DNA of 64,000 nt from NCBI GenBank assembly GCA_934693165.1, contig CAKUUX010000009.1, positions 1-64,000 of the forward strand, given 5' to 3'. Shown here one piece after another: positions 43,856-51,559 of this stretch (positions within the stretch are counted from its first letter, which is position 1; each line of letters starts with the position of its first letter). The position numbers and the translations under genes were made by a program. The DNA comes from an uncultured Candidatus Melainabacteria bacterium. Its GTDB lineage: Bacteria; Cyanobacteriota; Vampirovibrionia; Gastranaerophilales; Gastranaerophilaceae. The notes beneath the pieces are model-generated. The model saw only the letters and a list, made by a program, of their open reading frames with translations, was not told the DNA's origin and did not search any database.

Positions 43856-44080
43856 TATAGCAAGTGGACACCACACAGTTCTTTGAACGACGGTATTAAC
43901 GTCGAGATTGGAGGTGTTGCTTATGACCAAAATCAGAACGCTAGCCGTAATATTTTATATTATAGCAATTCTGTTCAATAAACAGGAACTAGCGCTTATG
44001 ATTGCCGTCCTAGCGCTAGTCCATAAATAAAAAACAATGTGGTGTAAAATTTTAGCTTTCGCTAAATGCCACTTGTTATA
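43856..44080 (+). ncRNA. Structured mRNA with long 5'-3' pairing (candidate type I toxin mRNA)
   Basis: The 5' segment 43856-43867 (TATAGCAAGTGG) pairs with 44069-44080 over 12 bp, with one G-U. The adjoining ACACCACA (43868-43875) pairs perfectly with TGTGGTGT (44038-44045). Between the two 3' strands lies a TTTAGC-TTTC-GCTAAA hairpin, giving a three-way junction that encloses the peptide gene. ACACC (43868-43872) could instead pair with GGTGT in the Shine-Dalgarno region (43913-43917), so two states exclude each other. Confidence 0.6.
43923..44030 (+). CDS. 35-aa hydrophobic peptide, candidate type I toxin
   Basis: The peptide has two hydrophobic segments (LAVIFYIIAILF, about 7-18, and ELALMIAVLALV, about 22-33), separated by NKQE and ending HK. 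It would insert into or lie on the membrane. A near-perfect SD GGAGGTG lies 6 nt before the ATG. Codons such as CTA, GCC, GCG and GTC are unlike those of neighbours. A 9-bp inverted repeat (ACTAGCGCT/AGCGCTAGT) lies inside the frame. An opposing promoter lies 56 nt downstream of the stop. Homology to a named toxin family is not established. Confidence 0.65.
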   Translation: MTKIRTLAVIFYIIAILFNKQELALMIAVLALVHK

Positions 44081-44085
44081 CTCTT

Positions 44086-44114
44086 ATTATAACGTATATT
44101 TATACTTTACGCAA
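44086..44114 (-). promoter_or_regulatory. Convergent promoter for a candidate antisense RNA
   Basis: On the minus strand TTGCGT, 17 nt, TATAAT. The start is predicted near 44079, the end of the long stem. An RNA of about 50 nt would hold a TTTAGC-GAAA-GCTAAA hairpin and reach a T6 run at 44031-44036, overlapping the 3' end of the peptide mRNA. Confidence 0.6.
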
Positions 44115-44130
44115 TACTTTGCATTTTAAT

Positions 44131-45039
44131 CTACTTTGTAACAACAAATGAAGTCCATTGATCTTGGTGAATTTCTTCAACAATTTTTAAATTTTCTCTT
44201 TCAATTGCTTCAAGCACAACAGGCTTTTTCTCATCTAAAATACCACTCAAAGATAAATAAGCGTTATCTTTCATAATATTTTTCAAATCACCCATAATTT
44301 CAAACAAAACGTTGTGTAAAATATTTGCGCATACAAAATCAAATTTATCTTTAATTTTATCGGCAGTATTTAATTCAAACGTAATATCAGTACAATCGTT
44401 CAATTTAGCGTTATCAATAGCTGTTTGAATAACGGTTTCATCATTATCACAGCCATAAACTTTTGTAGCACCTAATTTTTTAGCTAAAATCGCTAAAATT
44501 CCAGAACCCATACCGATATCAGCAACTTCTGCATTTTCAGGCATATATTTTTCTAAAGCTTTCATGCAAAGCTGAGTCGTTTGGTGAGTTCCTGTACCAA
44601 AAGCACAACCTGGATCAAGTTTTATGATTACTTCATGGTCTTTTGGTTGATATTCAATCCAAGTTGGAACAACAGTAATCTTGTCTGTAACGTGTGTTAC
44701 ATCCCATTTTTCTTTCCATTTTTTAGACCAGTCTTCATTTTCGATTTTTGTAACAGTAAATTCCCAACTACCCAAATCTTCTTCTGAAAAACCACGTGCA
44801 ATCATCATTTCACGTGCAGATTTTAATCTTTCTGCAATATTTTCTGGGTCTTTTATAAATGCTTTTAACGTTCCTTTTGTAGTAGAAATCATTTCTAAAT
44901 CTTTAAAAGCTTCTTCTTCAAGAATGACACCGTCACAATCAAAGATTTCAAAACACATGTTTGAAATTTCTTCTTCCATTTCAGGATTTATAACAAATCT
45001 CAATTCATAGTATTGCTCTTGATTATTCAACGCATTCAC
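44131..45039 (-). CDS. prmA: ribosomal protein L11 methyltransferase
   Basis: The 302-residue product has a substrate-recognition N-terminal domain and a SAM domain: LDPGCAFGTGTHQTTQLCMKAL, VADIGMGSGILAILAKKLGA and FDFVCANILHNVLF. It starts with GTG inside the end of accA (17-nt overlap), and the in-register ATG at 45035 is out of frame. Methylation of L11 is not essential in most bacteria. The accD-accA-prmA arrangement is one transcription unit. Confidence 0.95.
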   Translation of the reverse strand: MNALNNQEQYYELRFVINPEMEEEISNMCFEIFDCDGVILEEEAFKDLEMISTTKGTLKAFIKDPENIAERLKSAREMMIARGFSEEDLGSWEFTVTKIENEDWSKKWKEKWDVTHVTDKITVVPTWIEYQPKDHEVIIKLDPGCAFGTGTHQTTQLCMKALEKYMPENAEVADIGMGSGILAILAKKLGATKVYGCDNDETVIQTAIDNAKLNDCTDITFELNTADKIKDKFDFVCANILHNVLFEIMGDLKNIMKDNAYLSLSGILDEKKPVVLEAIERENLKIVEEIHQDQWTSFVVTK

Positions 45040-45973
45040 CCATAACTCTGTATTTGTTATATCTTTGCTCTCTTAATTTAGAAGCAGACATTTTAGAATA
45101 TTTTTTCAAACTTGCTAAAATGCTTTCTTTTAAATTATTAGCCATTTCTTGATGATTTGTATGAGCACCACCCAAAGGTTCTTTAACAATTCCATCAATA
45201 ATACCTAAGTGAAGTAAATCTTCTGAAGAAATCTTTAAGGCTTCTGCAGCAGTTGCGGCAAGAGAAGAATCTCTCCAAAGAATTGATGCACAACCTTCTG
45301 GTGAAATAACTGTATAATATGCGTATTCAAGCATAAGAACTTCATTTGCAACAGCAAGTCCTAAAGCCCCACCACTACAGCCTTCACCAGTGATAATAGC
45401 AATTACTGGAACTTTTAATTTTGCCATGTCACGTAAGTTTGTGGCAATAGCAATACCTTGACCAGTTGCTTCTGCACTTACACCTGGATATGCACCCGGA
45501 GTATCAATTAAAGTTACAATTGGAATATTAAATTTACTTGCATGTTCAAATAATCTTAATGCTTTTCTATAACCTTGTGGTTGAGGCATACCAAAGTTAT
45601 GTTCAAGGTTTTCTTTTGTATTTTTACCTTTTTGTGTACCAACAAACATAATTGGCTTGCCGTCTAATTTTGCCATACCACCGATTATGGCTCTATCATC
45701 ACAACCCATTCTATCGCCATGGAATTCAATAAAATCTTCGCACATCAAGTCCATATATTCTAAAAAGTTTGGTCTATCTGAATGTCTTGCAATTTGCAAT
45801 TTGTCTTCAATCGATAGATGAGAATATATTTCGTTTTGGTAATCCTTTGCCTGTTGTTCAAAAGATTCAATTTCTTTTTCTAAATTCATTCCTGACTCCG
45901 AACTTAATTGTTGTAATTCTTTAATTTTTTCTTTTATATCCATTATGTTTTTTTCAAATTTTAAAACTGCCAT
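45023..45973 (-). CDS. accA: acetyl-CoA carboxylase carboxyltransferase alpha subunit
   Basis: This 316-residue subunit forms the carboxyltransferase with AccD and makes malonyl-CoA for fatty-acid synthesis. Seen are RPNFLEYMDLMCEDFIEFHGDRMG, IVTLIDTPGAYPG and ITGEGCSGGALGLAVANEVLMLEYAYYTVISPEGCA, all intact. M1 is kept although the SD is poor, because the family N-terminus is helical and begins a little upstream of the core. It follows accD after 24 nt. Confidence 0.96.
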   Translation of the reverse strand: MAVLKFEKNIMDIKEKIKELQQLSSESGMNLEKEIESFEQQAKDYQNEIYSHLSIEDKLQIARHSDRPNFLEYMDLMCEDFIEFHGDRMGCDDRAIIGGMAKLDGKPIMFVGTQKGKNTKENLEHNFGMPQPQGYRKALRLFEHASKFNIPIVTLIDTPGAYPGVSAEATGQGIAIATNLRDMAKLKVPVIAIITGEGCSGGALGLAVANEVLMLEYAYYTVISPEGCASILWRDSSLAATAAEALKISSEDLLHLGIIDGIVKEPLGGAHTNHQEMANNLKESILASLKKYSKMSASKLREQRYNKYRVMGECVE

Positions 45974-45997
45974 AGCACCGACACTTTCTTATTTAGC

Positions 45998-46864
45998 TTA
46001 TAACTTATGAAGAGCTAAGATGTTAGAAATATTCTTTCTTAAATCTTTTCTCGCTGATATTACGTCAACTTGACCATTTTTTAGCAAATATTCGGCTGTT
46101 TGGAAGTCAGACGGAAGTTTTTGACGAATAGTTTGTTCAATAACACGTCTACCTGCAAAACCGATTCTTGCATTCTTTTCAGCAATGATAATATCACCCA
46201 AAGTACCAAAACTTGCTGTAACACCACCAAATGTAGGTTCTGTTAACAAGCATAAGTATAAGATACCTTCTTCATCAAGTTTTGCAACTGCACAAGAGGT
46301 TTTTGCCATTTGCATTAAGCTCAAAGCACTTTCTTGCATTCTCGCACCACCTGATGATGTTACTACCATCACTGGAATTCTTCTTTCAATAGCTTCTTCC
46401 ATAATTTTAGCGATTTTTTCACCAACGGTACTACCCATTGAACCACCCATGAAATCAAAATCCATAATAGCTACAGCCAATTTATGACCTTCAATTTCAC
46501 CAACCCCAGTTATTACAGCATCGTTTAAGTTTGTTTTCTTTTGAGCTGCTTCTAATCTCTCTTTGTAAGGCTCTGTATCTGTAAATTCTAGTGGGTCTGT
46601 AGGTTTTATGTTTGAGAATAATTCTTCAAATGTGCCTTCATCAAATAATTGATTAATTCTTGTTCTAGCATTTATTCTGAAATGGTATTCACAAACAGGG
46701 CAAACCATGTCGTTTGCTTCCAAGTCTGTTTTTAAAATTTGTGCATCACAATGTACACATTTTGTCCAAAGACTTGGGCTGTTATCTTCTTCAACTCTAC
46801 CTTCGATTTTACGTCTTTCAAGTTGAGCTTCTTTTCTTTTATCGAACCAATCTTGTATTGTCAT
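45998..46864 (-). CDS. accD: acetyl-CoA carboxylase carboxyltransferase beta subunit
   Basis: The 288 residues include the N-terminal zinc ribbon (CVHCDAQIL...CPVC, residues about 36-58), the core MDFDFMGGSMGSTVGEKI and SSGGARMQESALSLMQMAKTS, and EPTFGGVTASFGTLGDIIIAEKNARIGFAGRRVIEQT. It is complete. AAGGAAA precedes the ATG. It is first of accD-accA-prmA. Confidence 0.96.
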   Translation of the reverse strand: MTIQDWFDKRKEAQLERRKIEGRVEEDNSPSLWTKCVHCDAQILKTDLEANDMVCPVCEYHFRINARTRINQLFDEGTFEELFSNIKPTDPLEFTDTEPYKERLEAAQKKTNLNDAVITGVGEIEGHKLAVAIMDFDFMGGSMGSTVGEKIAKIMEEAIERRIPVMVVTSSGGARMQESALSLMQMAKTSCAVAKLDEEGILYLCLLTEPTFGGVTASFGTLGDIIIAEKNARIGFAGRRVIEQTIRQKLPSDFQTAEYLLKNGQVDVISARKDLRKNISNILALHKL

Positions 46865-47063
46865 TTTTGTTTCCTTATGACCTTATATAATAAATTTTAG
46901 AACTATTTTCTATTTTCATCTTTCAACAAAATAGCACACATACTAAGCTTATTTCCATAAGCTATTCTGTTAAAAATATGTTCTTTTATTATATATATAA
47001 GGTTTTTTATTATATTCATTTTGTAATTATTTTTGTTTTACAAAATACATTATACACGCAAAA

Positions 47064-47870
47064 TTATTTTTCGTCATCTTTTTGTACATTTTCAATTTTA
47101 CGACCTGTCAAATAGCTTGTAACCTTTGGTGACAGGTGAATGTTTTGTAAAGATAAGTTATATTTTTTTAAATCACCAATATTTGAATGCTCTTCCATTA
47201 AATCTTTTTTAGGTGCAATATTTATTCCTTCTTTAATTTTTTCAAACTCTGATTTGTAACCTTTTTCAACAACTCTTGCAATTACTTCATCAATATTTGA
47301 ACCTCCAACTCCATATTTAGAAGCAATTTGATTTACTGTAGCTCCTTGTGGAAGCCTATACAACCATTGAAGTGAGGCACAGTCATTTTGAGAAAGATTT
47401 ACCATTCCATATTGATGTGGAGTGTACATAATATCTGATTTGTAAGGACTATGACCTAATCCCAACGCATGACCGATTTCGTGTAAGATTGTATGATAAA
47501 CCTCATCATCTGACATATATTGTTGATGAATAACACCATCAGATAAACCTATTGATACTTCTGCGCTAAACAATCTATTTTGAGTATCATAATTAAATAA
47601 ACAATGACCTAGAGCTTTTCTGTCGACTCTTCGCCATTCAATGTTCACATTAGAAGATAATAAATCTTCTGCTAATCTTATTTGAACTTGCCCAGCAGAT
47701 GCTTTTTGCCAAGTTTCAAGAGCTTTGATTACCATATTTTTATACTTGTAATCCTGCCCTTGCTTTGAATAAAAATTCATAGGGGCAATATATACAACAA
47801 GGGGCATATATGTCCATCTCATTAACTGTCCGTTTTTAAAACTTTCCGATAAATAAGTGTTGTAATTCAT
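47064..47870 (-). CDS. matrixin-type zinc metalloprotease
   Basis: The 268-residue product contains HEIGHALGLGH (the HExxHxxGxxH zinc site) followed by a DIMY Met-turn, both needed for a metzincin. The upstream region has no signal peptide, so secretion is not apparent; its N-terminal RWTYMPLVVYI begins the catalytic fold directly. A C-terminal region of about 80 residues is not recognised. The ATG at 47870 is preferred over 47906, whose extension would overlap the divergent ybaB leader. Confidence 0.85.
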   Translation of the reverse strand: MNYNTYLSESFKNGQLMRWTYMPLVVYIAPMNFYSKQGQDYKYKNMVIKALETWQKASAGQVQIRLAEDLLSSNVNIEWRRVDRKALGHCLFNYDTQNRLFSAEVSIGLSDGVIHQQYMSDDEVYHTILHEIGHALGLGHSPYKSDIMYTPHQYGMVNLSQNDCASLQWLYRLPQGATVNQIASKYGVGGSNIDEVIARVVEKGYKSEFEKIKEGINIAPKKDLMEEHSNIGDLKKYNLSLQNIHLSPKVTSYLTGRKIENVQKDDEK

Positions 47871-47925
47871 AACTTTATTGTATAATAAAAAAGCGACAAA
47901 AACCAAAAATGAGGAGATTTTTAAA

Positions 47926-48258
47926 ATGGATATAATGGGAATGATGAAGAAAGCTCAAACAATTCAAAAAAAATTGCAAGAGACTCAAAACGAATTAGCT
48001 AATGAAGAAATTACAGTAGAAGTTCAAAATGGAGCTGTAAAAGTAACTTTAGACGGCAAAGCTCAATTCAAATCAATCAAACTTTCTAAAGAAGCAATCA
48101 ATGCTGAAAATCCAGACTCAGTTGATGAAGACTCAGTTGAAATGTTAGAAGACCTAATCACAACTGCCATTAAACAAGCTACAGAAGAAGCTTCTGCAAA
48201 AATGGAAGCTAAAATGAAAGCTATTACAGGTGGAATCAGTATTCCAGGATTGTTCTAA
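47926..48258 (+). CDS. ybaB: YbaB/EbfC nucleoid-associated protein
   Basis: The 110-residue product has MKKAQTIQKKLQETQNELANEEI, the family N-terminal helix, and the conserved core TVEVQNGAVKVTLDGKAQFKSIKL. It binds DNA as a dimer. GAGGAGA precedes the ATG. The stop overlaps the recR start by one base (TAATG), the usual ybaB-recR arrangement. Confidence 0.95.
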   Translation: MDIMGMMKKAQTIQKKLQETQNELANEEITVEVQNGAVKVTLDGKAQFKSIKLSKEAINAENPDSVDEDSVEMLEDLITTAIKQATEEASAKMEAKMKAITGGISIPGLF

Positions 48259-48854
48259 TGATATATCCAAAATCAATTGCGACATTAATTGAATATTTTC
48301 AAAAACTTCCATCAATTGGACCGAAATCAGCTCAAAGACTAGCTTTTTACATGTTAAAAATGCCAATGCCTGAGATTGAAAAATTTGCCAATGCAATGAT
48401 TGAAGCAAAAGAAAACACAAAGGCTTGTGAAATTTGTTTTAACTTGTCATCTACAAGCCCTTGCGAAATTTGTTCTTCAACAAGCAGAGAAAGAAATACA
48501 ATCTGTGTTGTTGCAGAAACAAAAGATTTAATTGCAATTGAAAAAACCAATGAATATAAAGGTTTGTACCATGTTCTACAGGGTTTAATTTCACCAATTG
48601 ACGGTATTGGAGCAGAAGATATTAGAATAAAAGAACTTTTAACTCGCCTTACAAATGATGAAGTTACAGAAGTTATTCTTGCTCTTTCACCTTCTGTAGA
48701 AGGCGAAGCAACAAGCTTATATCTTTCAAGATTAATTAAACCTTTCAATATAAAGATTTCAAGAATTGCTTTCGGCCTACCTGTTGGAACAGATTTAGAA
48801 TATGCTGACGAAGTTACTTTGGCAAAAGCAATTGAAGGTAGACACGAACTTTAA
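48258..48854 (+). CDS. recR: recombination mediator RecR
   Basis: RecR acts with RecO/RecF to load RecA at gaps. The 198 residues have the HhH (LPSIGPKSAQRLAFYML), the zinc finger CEICFNLSSTSPCEIC, and a Toprim domain with VVAETKDLIAIE and SPSVEGEATSLYL. Complete and of normal length. Confidence 0.97.
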   Translation: MIYPKSIATLIEYFQKLPSIGPKSAQRLAFYMLKMPMPEIEKFANAMIEAKENTKACEICFNLSSTSPCEICSSTSRERNTICVVAETKDLIAIEKTNEYKGLYHVLQGLISPIDGIGAEDIRIKELLTRLTNDEVTEVILALSPSVEGEATSLYLSRLIKPFNIKISRIAFGLPVGTDLEYADEVTLAKAIEGRHEL

Positions 48855-48876
48855 AATTAGAGCTTATAATTTTAAT

Positions 48877-48914
48877 AAAACAGGGGCGAAGCCTATGGCT
48901 TCGCCCCTGTTTTA
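48877..48914. terminator. GGCGAAGCC-type bidirectional terminator after recR
   Basis: AAAACAGGGGCGAAGCC pairs with GGCTTCGCCCCTGTTTT around a TATG-type loop. It serves recR and the converging paralogue B. Confidence 0.93.
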
Positions 48915-48919
48915 TTTTT

Positions 48920-48943
48920 GTTGGGGGAGAAACCCCAACCTAC
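48920..48943 (-). repeat. REP-like palindrome R4
   Basis: GTTGGGG (48920-48926) pairs with CCCCAAC (48933-48939), then CTAC. The minus-strand reading is GTAG-GTTGGGG...CCCCAAC, the clearest REP-like foot in the window. Confidence 0.65.
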
Positions 48944-48950
48944 ATTCTTA

Positions 48951-50330
48951 TTAAACACGTTTTCCGTCTAATGCGCTTAAAAATTGACGTTTTGTAAAAT
49001 CAACACCTACTTGGTCGCCAACTTTTCTTGCGTTTGTGAAAGTTTCAGACAAGCCTTTTTTAGCCATTGCATCTAAAACACCCTCTAAAGTTTCTGTGTT
49101 TACTTTACCTGCAACTTTTGTAAAGATGTTTGACTTTAAACCACCTTTGTTGTTTGTGTTATTTGTTGAAGATGAAGTTTTAGTAGTAGTTGTTTTAGTT
49201 GTAGATGTTGTTGGAACACCTAACATTGAATTACTTTCATCATTTTCTGCTATCTTATCTGCTAATGTTTTGTGTTTACCACCTTCTGTAGTTGCAGATT
49301 TCTCTGATGAGCTAGTTGTTGTACCAGTTGTTGTAGTTGATGTAGCAGGAGTTTCTGGAGCTTTAGTTGATGGAGTATACACTGGAGTTTCTGCTACTGG
49401 AGTACCTTGTACAGCATCAAACAATTCATCACGTTTTTCTTCTAATGGAGCTAATTGTGAATACAAGCTATTTAACATATTGATTAATGTCTCACGTTCA
49501 TCAGCAATTGCTTCGTAAGCTTCTTGAGAAATTTCACCACTTACAGCTTTTGGTTGAGCATCAAGATATCTTTCAGTTGCATCAATTTCTTTTTGATAAA
49601 TTTCATCTATTTTTTCCATAATAGGAGTCATTTCATTATTGATAGCTTCTAACTCAGCTTTTTGCTCAGGAGTCATTTTTTCAATAATTTTTGATTCTCG
49701 TTTATATGTTTGTGCTGCAACAATTTTAAATCGTTCATCCCATAATGCACTTTTACGAGTTGAAATGTCGTCAAAAGCTTTTTTAGATTCTTCTAAAGCG
49801 TTTTTATCAGGAAATGTATGATCATATTTTGCATTCAATTCATTAGCTTCAAGTTCAAGTTCAGCCAATTGAGATTCAACTTCGTTCAATTTTGAAGCTA
49901 AAGCTCTATCATCTAATTCAGCATATTCCATAACTTTTGATGTCATTGGGTCTGTACCTGCATTATCGTCGCCAATCAATGTTGTATCTGTTGCAGCATT
50001 GTTTATTGTTTCAGGATCAATTGTAGGAATTTTTGGTTCATCAACATTGAATAACGAAACTACAGAATCAACTGCAGAACCCAAAAAGTCTTTTAATAAG
50101 TTACTTTTTTGGTTCTCATTTAAACTATTAATATAATTATTTACTAATTGTTCTTCACTTTGTCTATTTGTTAAATCAACACTATCAACTTCATTGTTAT
50201 TTTTAATTAAAGATTTTGCCTCATCAGCAACTAAAGTTTGCAATTTATTATTATTTTCCACTAAAGATTTGAATTCTAAGCTAGATGGTTTGTTTTTTAA
50301 TGCATTATGATAAGCTGCTGTTAAACCCAT
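48951..50330 (-). CDS. unknown protein, paralogue B of the sigma28-type gene pair
   Basis: The 459-residue acidic protein shares with paralogue A (10200-11714) the N-terminus MGLTAAYHNALKNKP, the central MTSKVMEYAELDDRALASK and the C-terminal block (NIFTKVA, LEGVLDAM, KGLSETFTNA, GVDFTKRQF). The linker is Thr/Ser/Asn-rich. The middle is much less conserved, so duplication is old. The upstream 130 bp, with sigma28 promoter and hairpin, is conserved as well. Function unknown; no signal peptide. Confidence 0.85.
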   Translation of the reverse strand: MGLTAAYHNALKNKPSSLEFKSLVENNNKLQTLVADEAKSLIKNNNEVDSVDLTNRQSEEQLVNNYINSLNENQKSNLLKDFLGSAVDSVVSLFNVDEPKIPTIDPETINNAATDTTLIGDDNAGTDPMTSKVMEYAELDDRALASKLNEVESQLAELELEANELNAKYDHTFPDKNALEESKKAFDDISTRKSALWDERFKIVAAQTYKRESKIIEKMTPEQKAELEAINNEMTPIMEKIDEIYQKEIDATERYLDAQPKAVSGEISQEAYEAIADERETLINMLNSLYSQLAPLEEKRDELFDAVQGTPVAETPVYTPSTKAPETPATSTTTTGTTTSSSEKSATTEGGKHKTLADKIAENDESNSMLGVPTTSTTKTTTTKTSSSTNNTNNKGGLKSNIFTKVAGKVNTETLEGVLDAMAKKGLSETFTNARKVGDQVGVDFTKRQFLSALDGKRV

Positions 50331-50347
50331 GATAAAATTCCTTATTC

Positions 50348-50363
50348 ACTGTTTCCTAACAGT
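50348..50363 (-). other. 5'-terminal mRNA hairpin of paralogue B
   Basis: ACTGTT-AGGA-AACAGT on the minus strand. It differs from the hairpin of paralogue A by a compensatory pair and a loop change. Confidence 0.6.
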
Positions 50364-50367
50364 TTAT

Positions 50368-50394
50368 CTATCGGAATATTTATTCATGACTTTA
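50368..50394 (-). promoter_or_regulatory. Sigma28 (FliA-type) promoter of paralogue B
   Basis: On the minus strand TAAAGTCA, 11 nt, TCCGATAG. The spacing is identical to paralogue A, and one -10 base differs. Confidence 0.78.
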
Positions 50395-50514
50395 GGATAT
50401 ATTTTCCCTCACCTCATATCATATCATACCATATTGTGCATTATACTTGAGTTTTAGCCATTTTAAATCCATATTTACAATTATTTACAATTGTAGAATT
50501 TTGCAACATCCAGA

Positions 50515-50704
50515 AACCCTCACCCAAGCGAGCAGAGGCATGAGTGTAGCGAAAGTCGAACAACTGTCAACGAAAACGTTGAGGTTTTCGTTGCAGTTGT
50601 GAGCGTTGCCGTGTAATGCGAGCGCAGAATTTTGGGCGAGGAAATTGACTTGATTGCTTCGCCCTTTTTAAGGGAGAATCTGTCCGTATGGACTGATGAG
50701 GGTT
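50515..50704 (+). repeat. AACCCTCA...TGAGGGTT-bounded intergenic element (190 bp)
   Basis: The terminal inverted repeats enclose a long hairpin (50561-50599, CAACTG-CAACGAAAAC paired with GTTTTCGTTG-CAGTTG), the CTTCGCCC/GGGAGAA hairpin and GTCC-GTAT-GGAC. The right end matches elements at 10076 and 26788. The region holds no gene. Confidence 0.65.
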
Positions 50705-50724
50705 AAAAAACTAATCCTAAAAAT

Positions 50725-50757
50725 AAAAAAAGAGTTGAATTTCTTCAACTCTTTTTA
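50725..50757. terminator. Terminator after rplT
   Basis: AAAGAGTTGAA pairs with TTCAACTCTTT, flanked by A7 and T5 runs. On the minus strand T-rich sequence follows. Confidence 0.9.
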
Positions 50758-50779
50758 ATTTAGTATAAAACTTTCGTAA

Positions 50780-51130
50780 TTATAAAGCTGCTTTAGCAGT
50801 TTCTACAACTACTGTAAAAGCTTCTGGATCGTTAACAGCTAAATCTGCTAACATTTTTCTGTTAACTAAGATATCAGCTTTTTTGCAAGCATTTACAAAT
50901 CTTGAGTAGCTCATGCCTTGTTCTCTAACAGCTGCATTAATTCTAACAATCCATAATCTTCTCATATTACGTTTTGTCATACGTCTATCTCTGTAAGCAT
51001 ATTTCAATGCTTTCATTACAGCGATGTTTGCAACTTTAAAGATTCTGCTTCTAGCACCGATAAAGCCTTTAGCTAATTTTAAGATTTTTTTATGTCTTTT
51101 ACGACTAACGTTTCCTCTAACAATTCTCAT
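50780..51130 (-). CDS. rplT: 50S ribosomal protein L20
   Basis: The 116-residue basic protein begins MRIVRGNVSRKRHKKILKLAKGF and includes RDRRMTKRNMRRLWIVRINAAVR, the L20 rRNA-binding region. L20 is an early 50S assembly protein and commonly represses its own operon by binding the mRNA leader. It follows rpmI by 12 nt. SD AGGAG precedes the ATG. Confidence 0.97.
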   Translation of the reverse strand: MRIVRGNVSRKRHKKILKLAKGFIGARSRIFKVANIAVMKALKYAYRDRRMTKRNMRRLWIVRINAAVREQGMSYSRFVNACKKADILVNRKMLADLAVNDPEAFTVVVETAKAAL

Positions 51131-51142
51131 TTTCTAACTCTC

Positions 51143-51352
51143 CTATCTTGAATATTTCTTGTATGGTAACTCTTTTGATACTAATTTCACTTGTGATTCT
51201 GAAATTTCTACCATTTTAGAGAGTCTTCTTTTACGGCTTACGTCTTTGTTTGCAAGTAAGTGACCTTTACCAGCTTGTCTTCTTACGATTTTACCAGATG
51301 CAGTGATTTTGTATCTTTTAGCACCTGATCTGTGTGTTTTCATTTTTGGCAT
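51143..51352 (-). CDS. rpmI: 50S ribosomal protein L35
   Basis: The 69-residue protein begins MPKMKTHRSGAKRYKITASGKI, the usual L35 start. The ATG at 51352 fits the SD (AAGGAAA) and family better than the ATG at 51358. It forms rpmI-rplT without infC directly upstream, so the common infC-rpmI-rplT operon is broken. A palindromic TATGGC...GCCATA leader sits at about 51390-51410. Confidence 0.96.
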   Translation of the reverse strand: MPKMKTHRSGAKRYKITASGKIVRRQAGKGHLLANKDVSRKRRLSKMVEISESQVKLVSKELPYKKYSR

Positions 51353-51504
51353 TTTCATTTTCCTTTCTTTATTTAAGGTTGTATGTATCTAGGAAGATTA
51401 TGGCAGCCATAGCCATAAAACTTCTGCATGATTAAGTTTATATTAAACAAAAATTTTTTACAACAAAATATTAAAATAAATAAAAGTCATAAAATATTTC
51501 ATAA

Positions 51505-51535
51505 AAAAACAGAGAGCTTTTGGCTCTCTGTTTTT
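51505..51535 (-). terminator. Terminator after fba
   Basis: CAGAGAGC (51510-51517) pairs with GCTCTCTG (51523-51530), with A and T runs on either side. Confidence 0.9.
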
Positions 51536-51559
51536 AACTAATTTTATTGAGATTAATTA

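Noticed and set aside
51359..51505. L20-type autoregulatory leader before rpmI
   Set aside because: A TATGGC...GCCATA palindrome exists, but the sequence does not let me identify an L20-binding structure. Left as possible only.
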